A stretch of 64,000 nucleotides of DNA from Oligoflexus tunisiensis (GTDB taxonomy: Bacteria; Bdellovibrionota_B; Oligoflexia; Oligoflexales; Oligoflexaceae): contig NZ_BDFO01000001.1 in assembly GCF_001748245.1 (NCBI RefSeq), positions 1,845,345 to 1,909,344 of the forward strand, given 5' to 3'. The notes beneath the pieces are model-generated. The model saw nothing but the letters and a program-made list of their open reading frames with translations, was not told the DNA's origin and searched no databases. Shown one piece after another: positions 1-8,219 of the stretch (positions within the stretch are counted from its first letter, which is position 1; each line of letters opens with the position of its first letter). Position numbers and translations under genes: made by a program.

Positions 1-3000
1 GGTTCCATGAAAAAGCAGGTTTCTCCTGGCAGCCTGATGTTCATATGGAACGGAACGAACTCAACAATGGAGGGATTTTCTTTCAAGAGCGTCAGGTCAA
101 TCGACCCTTGCAAGCGGCCCAAATACTGCTTCACGGCATCCAGACCCACACCGCGGCCCGAGATTTCAGTGAGTCTCGAAGCTGTTGAGAAACCAGGTTC
201 AAAGATCATGGACGCGATTTCCAGGGCGCTGAGCGGCTTGTGCTCGTCCACCAGTCCTTGGATGATCGCTATCTCCCGTATCTTGCGGATCGCGAGACCT
301 CGACCGTCGTCGGAAATGATCAGCTGAAGGCCATCCGTTCCATGGATCGCCTGGATCTGGACTGTACCCTTCGAGGATTTTCCTGCTGCGACCCGCTCAG
401 CCGCTGTTTCGATGCCGTGATCCATCACATTACGCAGGATATGGACGAGGGAACTACGCAATGTTTCAGCCGCTTCGAGCGACAGGAAAAGCCCTTCGGC
501 ACCCATGATGTGAAAGTGAGGCTCCTCCTTCATCAGATCCTTGGAAAGTTTAACGAGCGGGATCTGATTTTCGAGAAGAAGGGCGGGCAACGGTACAAAA
601 AGCTGATGCACAAGCTGTTCATCGAGGCTTTTGAGCACCGCGTGAAACTGCTGTACAGGGAGTGCCCGCAGGATCTGTTGAATTTCCCGGTGCCAAAGCA
701 GGAGTTCCTTACGGCTTATGTTGACATAATTATTCTGATGATCATGCCGATTCAGTTTTTCCTTGTTAACTGTCGCATATCGATCGAGGATCAGCGCAAG
801 GTCCTGATGAAGGTTATCCATGCGAGATTGATTCCAGGTTTGCTCATCATGCTGGGTCAGGCTGAGTTCGGTTTCTAGCTGGTGGCTCTTGTCTGTCAAA
901 TCTGTCAGGCCCAGCGTTCGTGCCGATCCTTTGATCGTATGAATATTGATAAAGAGCACCTTGATGATCTCCGTCGCGAAATTCGAGTTGGAACGAATCA
1001 GTCGGAGGTTCTCATCGAGGAAGTGACGGCTGCTGTGATAAAAACGCTGGAACTGATCCGCTGAGATGTGGATCAGCTGCGAAATGATCTGGAGTTCGGC
1101 TTCCTGCTCCTCCGCATGAATCCGAACGGCTTCGATTTCGGTCACATCCCGACAGGTCACCAGGATTTTAGCGACCTTTCCATATCGATCCTGAACCGGT
1201 GCCCAATCGAGGTCGATCGAACGCTGTCTCTCATCGGCCAGCGTCAGCTGCATGCGGCGAGGAAAGTTTCCGCTATTCATCTCGAAAACCAGAATATCCT
1301 CGTTCATGCTCGCGAGCATGGTTTGCTCAACCCTGGCTATAAGATCGATACTGAGACTGCTGTGGCGGAATAGCAAGGTAAGCGCCTTCTGCCCTTCCAA
1401 ATCGCGTTCGGCCAGGATGTCTTCCAGGAAAGGCGAATACTCACGATCAATCACAAGGTTCGGTCCAACGACCGCCATGATGCCCAGATTACTGCTTTGC
1501 AGCAAAGAGCGGATATCGCGCGTTTTCTCCTGCACCTTAAGCTCAAGATTGGTGAAGTGTGAGATATTTTCAAGCGCCATCGCGAGAGACTGCAGGACGC
1601 CGGAAAGGGTGACCTTGTCAAGATCAGCCCAGCTGAACGGCTGATCGGCTTCCAGAACCAGCCAGCCTTCAGTCTTTTCCCGTCCTTCCACCTTCAGACA
1701 CCAGGTCCTGTCATGATCCTTATCCAGATCACTGGCGACCAACGGGACCGGATGACCCGTGGTGGACTCGACCTCAAATGCTGATCGCTGGGACAATTGC
1801 AAAGCCTGAGCCTGCTCATCTTCGCCGATGAAGAGAGCCCGATGCAACCTCAGCTGCGGCATCACTTTCTCGACAAGATTCAGAGCGATCTGAGCAGCTT
1901 CGGTGGCCGACCGTGTGCGGGCGACCTTCCGGGTGAACTGAAGCAGGAACTCCAGGCGGTCTTTGAGCGATGAAATCTGCGTCCATTGCTCTGCGATTTT
2001 CTGTGACTGCTGAATACGGGTTTTCTGCAATTGATTGATGCGGTCGGCCAGACCCATGGCCAGTACGATGCATTCCAACGCAGATCCGATCTGACTTCCA
2101 TAGGTCGACAGAGCGATGGGGAGGGGCAGATCAACCAGTGTGATGGCCGCTCCCAGGGCGATGAATATAAGGAAAACCGACCAGGCCATGAGAAAAAATT
2201 TCGCCTGCCGGTTGCCGTGCATGGCTGACCAAAGGCTGATCGTGAAAGCGACGACGCATCCCAGGGCGCCCGACATGAATCCGAGTTTTTGAGCGACGTG
2301 AAGAGGAAACCCAAGACAGGCAATGAAGACGAGAGCATGAAAGATGATCATCCCTCTCAAGACCTGAAAGACGCGTGGCATGGCCTGTTTTAAGCCGAGA
2401 AAGAAAATCTGGAAGGCGTATACGGAGGGTGCCAGCAGATTTCCAGCCAACGGCCACCCTCGTTGAGCCATGAACTGCGAATTTCCCCAGAAGATCTGCA
2501 TCCCGAATCCAGTCCAGGCCAGGTAGAACAGAATGCTGGATACCATGACCAGCAGATAGGCAGCATAGGCTCGGCTATATCCGGTCGAGACGTAAATAAA
2601 TGCGTTGTAAAAGAACAGCGCTGCGAGCGCCCCGAAGTAGAGGCCAAAGATGAGTTGCTCCTGTGCCACGTGACGCACGAGCGCATCCTTCTCCCAAAGA
2701 GTCAAAGGCAGAGTCAAGGCGCTGCTACTGTATGTTTCCATGAAGAAAGTCCGGGTCGACCGAGCGGGGACTTCGACGGCATAGGTGAAGTTCCGGCCCG
2801 GCATGAGTCGGGAGGCATAGGGAAAAACATCGCCACCCTTCTGTTTACTGATGAGCTGTCCGTCATGCACCGTGTAAAGGCTGGCATAATCGAGCATAGG
2901 GTAGGTGAGCGCGAGAATCAAAGAGAGGGGCTTTTCATCGGGATTCGTAATTTCCCATTGGATCCAGAATCGGCTATGGGTGTACCCAAAAGTGAGCCCT

Positions 3001-3230
3001 TTCTCAACCCGCTTGAACGGATAGATGCCTTGTTCTGGCTTCAGGAGAGCTTCGATTTCAATGCTATGATTGGGATCTTCCAAGTATAGGGTGGATTTCT
3101 CAATCGAGTAACCTGTGGCGATGGCATCCCGGTTCGGAACTATGGGATCGGCCTCATAAGCCAAAGATGGGTGAGTCCATAGAAGGAACAGAGCAATGAT
3201 AATCATCGGCCATGACTGGGCTTTTTGCAT
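1..3230 (-). CDS. 7TM-DISM sensor kinase with Hpt and CheA-like HATPase, truncated by window edge
   Basis: I translated the minus strand from ATG 3230; about 1076 codons are open and the frame runs off the left edge, so the C terminus is missing. Residues 1-24 are a signal peptide. About 30-180 resemble the 7TMR-DISM extracellular sensor domain, and about 190-395 form a bundle of hydrophobic helices. A coiled coil follows, then a GAF-like region (about 425-580) and a PAS-like region (about 600-700). An Hpt-type motif HTIKGSAR has its histidine at about 764. A CheA-type HATPase shows N-box RNVMDHGIE (about 930), DDGRGL and SGRGVGL (about 1020). There is no HisKA box and no CheW-like domain before the edge. 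Inferred role: membrane sensor that phosphorylates its Hpt histidine and hands the phosphate to a separate receiver. It is a paralogue of the genes at 17394 and 23020. Confidence 0.9.
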   Translation of the reverse strand, partial: MQKAQSWPMIIIALFLLWTHPSLAYEADPIVPNRDAIATGYSIEKSTLYLEDPNHSIEIEALLKPEQGIYPFKRVEKGLTFGYTHSRFWIQWEITNPDEKPLSLILALTYPMLDYASLYTVHDGQLISKQKGGDVFPYASRLMPGRNFTYAVEVPARSTRTFFMETYSSSALTLPLTLWEKDALVRHVAQEQLIFGLYFGALAALFFYNAFIYVSTGYSRAYAAYLLVMVSSILFYLAWTGFGMQIFWGNSQFMAQRGWPLAGNLLAPSVYAFQIFFLGLKQAMPRVFQVLRGMIIFHALVFIACLGFPLHVAQKLGFMSGALGCVVAFTISLWSAMHGNRQAKFFLMAWSVFLIFIALGAAITLVDLPLPIALSTYGSQIGSALECIVLAMGLADRINQLQKTRIQQSQKIAEQWTQISSLKDRLEFLLQFTRKVARTRSATEAAQIALNLVEKVMPQLRLHRALFIGEDEQAQALQLSQRSAFEVESTTGHPVPLVASDLDKDHDRTWCLKVEGREKTEGWLVLEADQPFSWADLDKVTLSGVLQSLAMALENISHFTNLELKVQEKTRDIRSLLQSSNLGIMAVVGPNLVIDREYSPFLEDILAERDLEGQKALTLLFRHSSLSIDLIARVEQTMLASMNEDILVFEMNSGNFPRRMQLTLADERQRSIDLDWAPVQDRYGKVAKILVTCRDVTEIEAVRIHAEEQEAELQIISQLIHISADQFQRFYHSSRHFLDENLRLIRSNSNFATEIIKVLFINIHTIKGSARTLGLTDLTDKSHQLETELSLTQHDEQTWNQSRMDNLHQDLALILDRYATVNKEKLNRHDHQNNYVNISRKELLLWHREIQQILRALPVQQFHAVLKSLDEQLVHQLFVPLPALLLENQIPLVKLSKDLMKEEPHFHIMGAEGLFLSLEAAETLRSSLVHILRNVMDHGIETAAERVAAGKSSKGTVQIQAIHGTDGLQLIISDDGRGLAIRKIREIAIIQGLVDEHKPLSALEIASMIFEPGFSTASRLTEISGRGVGLDAVKQYLGRLQGSIDLTLLKENPSIVEFVPFHMNIRLPGETCFFME

Positions 3231-3265
3231 GGAGGGCTCCGGTTTTGCTTTCTCCTATGCTACAA

Positions 3266-3280
3266 CGTTTTCAGAAAACG
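3266..3280. promoter_or_regulatory. Short inverted repeat upstream of the 7TM kinase
   Basis: CGTTTT-CAG-AAAACG is a perfect 6-bp inverted repeat 36 bp upstream of the start of the kinase at 1-3230, in the 159-bp spacer to the next gene. It could be an operator or a 5' UTR hairpin. Only the symmetry supports it. Confidence 0.25.
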
Positions 3281-3389
3281 AAACACGGAATTTATGGCAT
3301 TCTCGGAACCGGGCGACAGTGGCCGCTCTGCGAGTAGGGTCCCGTTATCTCCGAGACCAAACTCGCATACGCTCAATCCTTGAGGACGG

Positions 3390-4913
3390 TTATTCCACCT
3401 GAGAGATCTGCTCACTGTTGGCCGCCTGCCACAGCCAATCAACAAAGGCCGTCCCGGCGACATTCATGCTGTAAAAAAACTTCTGATACAGGATGCAGTG
3501 TTCTGATCCCGTTCCAACATAGTAGTTGAAATTAGGGGTCGTATCGCGAATTGTGTGCAGTGATGCGAGCATGGCCTTCTGCCAGTCGGCGACTCCACCC
3601 TTGCCACCCATCACTTCATAGAAGAAAACCTGGTTGTCATCGGCGATCGAGCTGTACTGACCAAGGTTGATATTCGGGTAGTGGCGCCCCACGGCAGCAT
3701 ACACATCGAAAAGATCCATCTTGATCCATTCCTCGGCGGAAACATTCAATTCAGGGATCCATTTGGGAGCGTGTCCGAAGGGATTCCAATTCGGAAAGTT
3801 TTTGACCTTGAAGTCCTGGCTGATGACGCCCACTCCGCTGTCGCCCACCTGTGCAACACGGGCTTCGGGGAAACTTTCCTTGATCTGTGGCGTCCAGTAT
3901 ACGGAACCATAGGATCCGGCGGAGGTGCCGGTGACCAGAATATTCTTCGCATGGGGGAATTCCTGTTGAGCCCAGCGAAGGACAGCCTGGGCATTGACCG
4001 CGCCTCTGTGTTGAATGGTGAAGGACTTGCCGTCCTTGCTATAGGTCATTTCCGAATCGCCCCAATGAATGTCACCCGTGCAGTAGGGAACGAGGACGTG
4101 ATTCCATTCACGGAAAGGGTTTTGCGCTAGATTCCGATTGTAAATCCCTTCCAAGCCTTGTTTTTCCCAGTCACGCAGGTCAGGAGAATCATTGAAGGTG
4201 GCTGTGGCCTTGTTACAGGTGTCATAGTCCCAGCAGGCTCCGCCTCCAACGAAATCGATGATGAGATTATCGCTGGATCCCGGATTGACATAAAATTTGT
4301 AGGCGTCGCCGCGCGCACATACAGTATTGCCGCCCGGTTGTAATTCATTCCAACTATGTGGCTTCAAAGTTGAGCGTTTCGCCACAAACATGTTGCTCGG
4401 TTTGAATTCATTCACTCCAATTTCTTTGATGCCAACAGTGGCTCCAAAGACTTTACGAGCCTTTAACGTCAGCGAATAGATGGGGGTTCCATCCTGGGTT
4501 AAAAGGGTCCAGATGCGACCGCTTCTTTGGATACGCATGCTGAAATTTTGATAGGTCTTGGTGATGCCGTTATAAATATAGCGCAGATTGAGACTGCCAC
4601 CAACGTCGGGATCACAGTCGGCGCAACTGATCAGCACGGCATCGATACCCGAGCTTTGCGCGAGGACGATCTCCTGGGTTAAAAGATCGTCCAGGGTGAA
4701 AGACTGCTCGCTTTCCGGGCTTACGCGGCTGATCTTTTCGATATCGCCCTGCTCGTTGAGATACAGAATCAATTCGTGATGCAAATTGTTTTCAGGTTCG
4801 CTGAGTATATCAACGATTGTCACAGGCTCCAGAGCATCCGTCTGGCTCCAGGCCGACGATTGCAGCCCCAAGGCGCACATTAAAAAAAGGACAATGCGAG
4901 AGCGAAAAAGCAT
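3390..4913 (-). CDS. Secreted pectin-acetylesterase-family serine hydrolase
   Basis: The 507-residue protein has a signal peptide (1-23). A domain of about 130 residues that I do not recognise (30-160) contains the pair CADC at 97-100. A pectin-acetylesterase (PAE/Notum-like) alpha/beta hydrolase domain follows (about 180-495). Family landmarks are visible: the oxyanion loop GGGACW (223-228), the nucleophile elbow GTSAGSYG with Ser331, Asp358 in GDSG and His472 in GSEHC. The family removes O-acyl groups from polysaccharides or protein-bound lipid, so an extracytoplasmic esterase is likely; the substrate is unknown. The start is set by AAAGGAG about 6 bp upstream of ATG 4913. It stands alone, in the same direction as the kinase at 1-3230. 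Confidence 0.8.
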   Translation of the reverse strand: MLFRSRIVLFLMCALGLQSSAWSQTDALEPVTIVDILSEPENNLHHELILYLNEQGDIEKISRVSPESEQSFTLDDLLTQEIVLAQSSGIDAVLISCADCDPDVGGSLNLRYIYNGITKTYQNFSMRIQRSGRIWTLLTQDGTPIYSLTLKARKVFGATVGIKEIGVNEFKPSNMFVAKRSTLKPHSWNELQPGGNTVCARGDAYKFYVNPGSSDNLIIDFVGGGACWDYDTCNKATATFNDSPDLRDWEKQGLEGIYNRNLAQNPFREWNHVLVPYCTGDIHWGDSEMTYSKDGKSFTIQHRGAVNAQAVLRWAQQEFPHAKNILVTGTSAGSYGSVYWTPQIKESFPEARVAQVGDSGVGVISQDFKVKNFPNWNPFGHAPKWIPELNVSAEEWIKMDLFDVYAAVGRHYPNINLGQYSSIADDNQVFFYEVMGGKGGVADWQKAMLASLHTIRDTTPNFNYYVGTGSEHCILYQKFFYSMNVAGTAFVDWLWQAANSEQISQVE

Positions 4914-5220
4914 AACATCTCCTTTGCTTCTTTACATAATTTTTGCAGGTTATCTGGTCTTTGTACTTTCACCGTTGATACGTGAAAACGACAAACGTGT
5001 CCAGCTGATAAAATTTTTACTTGCCCTTGTTTCCTTGTGCTTCATACAAACAATGACCGATAGCAGTTAAGCGTGTCGGTCATACAAGAGACAAATAATT
5101 GAGATGGATCAGCTCATGCGGCGAGCAGCAGGTTCCGCTCGCTGATTGTGAGAAGTGTATGTGCGGCTGGGTGAATCAACCCGGTCAAGAGCCGACAGTT
5201 TCAAAGAAGACTTCACCTCA
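4914..5220. other. Intergenic stretch, no gene seen
   Basis: About 300 bp between the 3' end of the methyltransferase (5221) and the start of the esterase (4913), both leftward. It should hold the esterase promoter. The first half is AT-rich. A loose inverted repeat GCGAGC (5121-5126) / GCTCGC (5137-5142) could form a weak hairpin downstream of the methyltransferase. A 94-codon plus-strand frame overlaps the esterase start and looks like chance. Confidence 0.5.
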
Positions 5221-6063
5221 TCAAGAGCAGCGAAAGATCAGCATCTGCGTACGACGTCCCAGGTAAGGAATACCCCAGGATTTTGGGACGCTCCTGGGTT
5301 CGAGTGTATCGACCCGTGAGAAGCCTGCCGCCCGTAATTCTGCCGCGATATCAAACCTCGTGCGTTGATCAAAGATCAACGACTGCCCCTGCGTAAATCT
5401 CTTCAGCAGGAATTCGAGAGTCCGGCCAAGGATTCCTGGTCGCGGTTGTTCACAGAAAGGCAGCAGATCAAAAATAAACGTGCTTTGCGGATGACGTTGC
5501 ACCACCGCGGCACAGCGCCTCCAGAGCTGGCGCTGCTCCTCTGCGGAAAAGTACATCAAAAGACCTTCCGCAACAATCGACACGGATTGTTCGGGATCAA
5601 TCCACTGTTCCCAATCCGTTGTCATCACATCACCCGCGTGCAATTGAAAGTTTCGCCGCTTAAGTATTTCAGTTCCCTGTCCTGTTCTCTGCAAGAGCTG
5701 GCGTTTCTTTTCCACCATCGCGGGCAAATCAAGCTCGATGTAATGCACGCCTGGATCCGCGCTCATCTCGATTCCCCGTTGTGAAAGGCCGCCGGCGAAT
5801 TCCAAAACCTGTCTTGGGTTCGCATTCAGGACAGCCTTATCGATGAGTGCATGGCGCTGCACAAGCGAATGCCGCAGCGAAGGCAGACGCCAACGAAAGG
5901 CCTTCATCACACCCAAAAAAACATTGGCCACAGCGAAAACGATTTTAGCATCACGTGTCAGCAGGAGTTCAGCGTTCCGAAAACCACCCCAGACCCAGGT
6001 CATGGACGTATAAAGGGCGGTTACGGTCAGGTCACCCTGCACTGGATTTTTTGCCTCTGCCAT
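5221..6063 (-). CDS. Class I SAM methyltransferase, LCMT/PPM1-like
   Basis: About 280 residues. The SAM-binding loop is VLEFAGGLSQRG (about 85-96), followed by an acidic YIELDLPAMVEKK segment. This layout is typical of the leucine-carboxyl-methyltransferase-like (PPM1/Tcm) family, whose bacterial members O-methylate small molecules as well as proteins. The frame can open at TTG 6081. I prefer ATG 6063 because it shares a base with the TGA of the upstream sulfotransferase (TGATG), a typical translational coupling. Coupling suggests the two enzymes modify the same or related products; the substrate is not evident. Confidence 0.75.
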   Translation of the reverse strand: MAEAKNPVQGDLTVTALYTSMTWVWGGFRNAELLLTRDAKIVFAVANVFLGVMKAFRWRLPSLRHSLVQRHALIDKAVLNANPRQVLEFAGGLSQRGIEMSADPGVHYIELDLPAMVEKKRQLLQRTGQGTEILKRRNFQLHAGDVMTTDWEQWIDPEQSVSIVAEGLLMYFSAEEQRQLWRRCAAVVQRHPQSTFIFDLLPFCEQPRPGILGRTLEFLLKRFTQGQSLIFDQRTRFDIAAELRAAGFSRVDTLEPRSVPKSWGIPYLGRRTQMLIFRCS

Positions 6064-7109
6064 CAGACACTCAACTCCCAACCAGGTTTCAAGGCAGGCG
6101 GATCAGGCATCTCGCCGGGATAAAATTTCAAGGCCGCCGGATTCAGAGCCGCAAGAAGCCGTTTTGCCAAAGGACTCTCAAACGCTTCTGCACGCCGAAT
6201 ATGCCAGCCGAGGCGCGCATAGCAGAACGCAAAACGCAGGGCTTCCGGCAGCTCTTGCAGAAAGCGCCCGATCATAGCCACGCGACTGGGCTCGGTGTCC
6301 AGCACAGCACGCTTATAACCATAGGCTTTCATACCCTTGCGATTGAGATATTCAATCAGACGAATATCCAGCGCGGAGAGATCCTGCCACCGGGCCTTGG
6401 GCGCGCTGCGTTCCCGCGCGGCCCCTTCCAGCCATTCAAAAGGAGGCATGTCCGCCGTATCAGGCAGGTGCGCGGAATGATTCAGCACCGCATCGTCCCA
6501 AGGTTCATCGACAAAATCCAGAACCGTTTGCATGGTCGCCCGCGGTTCGGCCAACAGATCTTCCAGTTTCACTTCGATGACGCGATCCTTGAACGGTTCC
6601 ACCTGGGCGCGCGCCGTTTCACAAAACAGGGAATTGGCGACAAGGCTGTCCGAAGCCCAGGGCATACGGGAGAGGCTCATCACCACGCCGCGCGGATCGC
6701 GCACCATGTGAATCACCCGCGCATCGGGATAGTCTGCAAAAATTTTTCGCAGGTAAGCTGTATGACTTGGAGTTTTATCACCCCAGCGTGGTTTATTGTA
6801 TTGAGCCGCCTTAAGTCGCATCGTCGCCGTGAAGGCCTGGTGGGCCTTATCCCGCGGACAGGACGCGTCGACGCTGCGCAACACATCCGTCGGGTCGATG
6901 CCGAGCCAACGAAACGAGAAGGTCTGGACGTAATAGCGCAGAAAGTCTCGTGCATTGCGCCCCCGCGCATAGAGGGCATCCCACACATAGAATGATGCTT
7001 CATGGCTGATATAGATGCGTGGATGGGCACATAGCATCAGGCGCATGAGCGTGGTTCCCGATCGTCCGGTGCCTATGACGAAGATCGGTGGTTTTTCGGT
7101 AGCGCGCAT
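6063..7109 (-). CDS. PAPS-dependent sulfotransferase
   Basis: 348 residues. The N-terminal 5'-phosphosulfate loop IGTGRSGTTLMR lies at about 12-23. The second PAPS-binding element RVIHMVRDPRGVVMS (about 135-149) contains the Arg and Ser that contact the 3'-phosphate. These are the two hallmarks of cytosolic and Stf0/Sulfotransfer family enzymes, which move a sulfuryl group from PAPS to a hydroxyl or amine. GAAGGAG precedes ATG 7109. It is divergent from cysD-cysNC, which make PAPS, and coupled to the methyltransferase at 5221-6063. Inferred role: sulfation of a cell-specific metabolite, glycan or lipid. Confidence 0.85.
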   Translation of the reverse strand: MRATEKPPIFVIGTGRSGTTLMRLMLCAHPRIYISHEASFYVWDALYARGRNARDFLRYYVQTFSFRWLGIDPTDVLRSVDASCPRDKAHQAFTATMRLKAAQYNKPRWGDKTPSHTAYLRKIFADYPDARVIHMVRDPRGVVMSLSRMPWASDSLVANSLFCETARAQVEPFKDRVIEVKLEDLLAEPRATMQTVLDFVDEPWDDAVLNHSAHLPDTADMPPFEWLEGAARERSAPKARWQDLSALDIRLIEYLNRKGMKAYGYKRAVLDTEPSRVAMIGRFLQELPEALRFAFCYARLGWHIRRAEAFESPLAKRLLAALNPAALKFYPGEMPDPPALKPGWELSV

Positions 7110-7126
7110 CGTCGTGCTCCTTCAAA

Positions 7127-7140
7127 CCGCGTACACGCGG
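7127..7140. promoter_or_regulatory. Inverted repeat in the sulfotransferase leader
   Basis: CCGCGT-AC-ACGCGG is a perfect 6-bp inverted repeat just upstream of the GAAGGAG ribosome site of the sulfotransferase, in the spacer shared with cysD. It could be an operator for the LysR regulator encoded at 10099 or a leader hairpin next to the ribosome site. No further support. Confidence 0.3.
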
Positions 7141-7310
7141 CAGTTTAATTTAACTGAACGACAGAAGTAGGGACCGTTGCTGATATCCATAACAGAGTTC
7201 TCCCCGATGTGCATCCAGATAACGATTTGTTGCGAACTGTTTAAATCTGGTCCATCATCGGGCCAACAAAATCTTTCGATCGTTTCCGCCAGCGCTTTAT
7301 GGAGAAAAAC

Positions 7311-8219
7311 ATGAAGGTCGGACCATATACGCTATCTTACCTTGATCAGCTGGAAGCCGAGAGCATCATGATGTTGCGGGAAGCAGTCGCGGCCTTTTCT
7401 CATCCCGTCTTACTCTACTCGGTAGGTAAAGACTCATCGGTTTTGCTGCGTCTATGTCAAAAGGCTTTTTATCCCGGTGAAATTCCTTTTCCTGTTGTTC
7501 ACGTCGACACAGGTTTTAAATTCCAGGAAATGTATGATTTTCGCGACGAAATGGTCGCGCGACTGGGCTTACATCTTGTGGTCGGAAAAAATGCGGAGGC
7601 GATCGCTCAGGGTACCAATCCTTATGCACTGGGAACTCAGAAGTGCTGCGCGCTCTTGAAAACCAGGGCCCTGGTGCAAACCTTGTCCGAGGCCGGCTTC
7701 GACTGCGCCATCGGTGGCGCCCGGCGGGACGAAGAGAAATCCAGAGCGAAGGAACGCGTGTTTTCCTTTCGCGATAAGTTTGGCCAATGGGACCCAAAAT
7801 TGCAGCGGCCGGAACTTTGGGACCTCTTCAATACCAAGATCAACGAAGGTGAATCAATTCGCGTCTTTCCGCTTTCCAACTGGACGGAGCTGAATATTTG
7901 GCAGTACATTGCCCGCGAAAAAATTCCCATCGTTCCGCTCTACTTTGCCAAAGAACGTGAAGTCTTTGTGCGTGGCCAGCAGCTGATCCCTCTGGAATCC
8001 GGCGCGGCCAACCCGCATGAAACACCAGAAAAGGTTATGTGTCGCTTTCGGACACTTGGCTGCAGTCCATGTACAGGAGCCATTCGGTCGACCGCCACGA
8101 CGATCGAGGCCATCATCGAGGAGATGATGACGATAAGAGTTTCGGAACGCATGACTCGGATCATAGACCATGATACCGAAGGCTCGATGGAGTTGAAAAA
8201 GAGGGAGGGCTATTTCTGA
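7311..8219 (+). CDS. cysD: Sulfate adenylyltransferase subunit 2 (ATP sulfurylase small subunit)
   Basis: About 302 residues, the usual CysD length. The PP-loop [11 protein letters not shown] lies at about 36-46, followed by [23 protein letters not shown] and [13 protein letters not shown], all standard for CysD. With the CysN GTPase it makes APS from ATP and sulfate. ATG 7299 is also in frame, but GGAG at 7302-7305 is well placed for ATG 7311. The last base overlaps the start of cysNC (TGATG), so translation is coupled. No sulfite or PAPS reductase genes lie nearby, which favours supply of PAPS to the adjacent sulfotransferase, although a role in assimilation elsewhere cannot be excluded. 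Confidence 0.95.
   Translation: MKVGPYTLSYLDQLEAESIMMLREAVAAFSHPVLLYSVGKDSSVLLRLCQKAFYPGEIPFPVVHVDTGFKFQEMYDFRDEMVARLGLHLVVGKNAEAIAQGTNPYALGTQKCCALLKTRALVQTLSEAGFDCAIGGARRDEEKSRAKERVFSFRDKFGQWDPKLQRPELWDLFNTKINEGESIRVFPLSNWTELNIWQYIAREKIPIVPLYFAKEREVFVRGQQLIPLESGAANPHETPEKVMCRFRTLGCSPCTGAIRSTATTIEAIIEEMMTIRVSERMTRIIDHDTEGSMELKKREGYF

Noticed and set aside
5119..5144. Shared motif GCTCGC-x-GATTGT at 5137 and near 26508
   Set aside because: A short, imperfect match; two copies are not enough to call a repeat family.
5955..6995. Plus-strand 346-codon frame
   Set aside because: Antisense to the sulfotransferase, which has both PAPS motifs.
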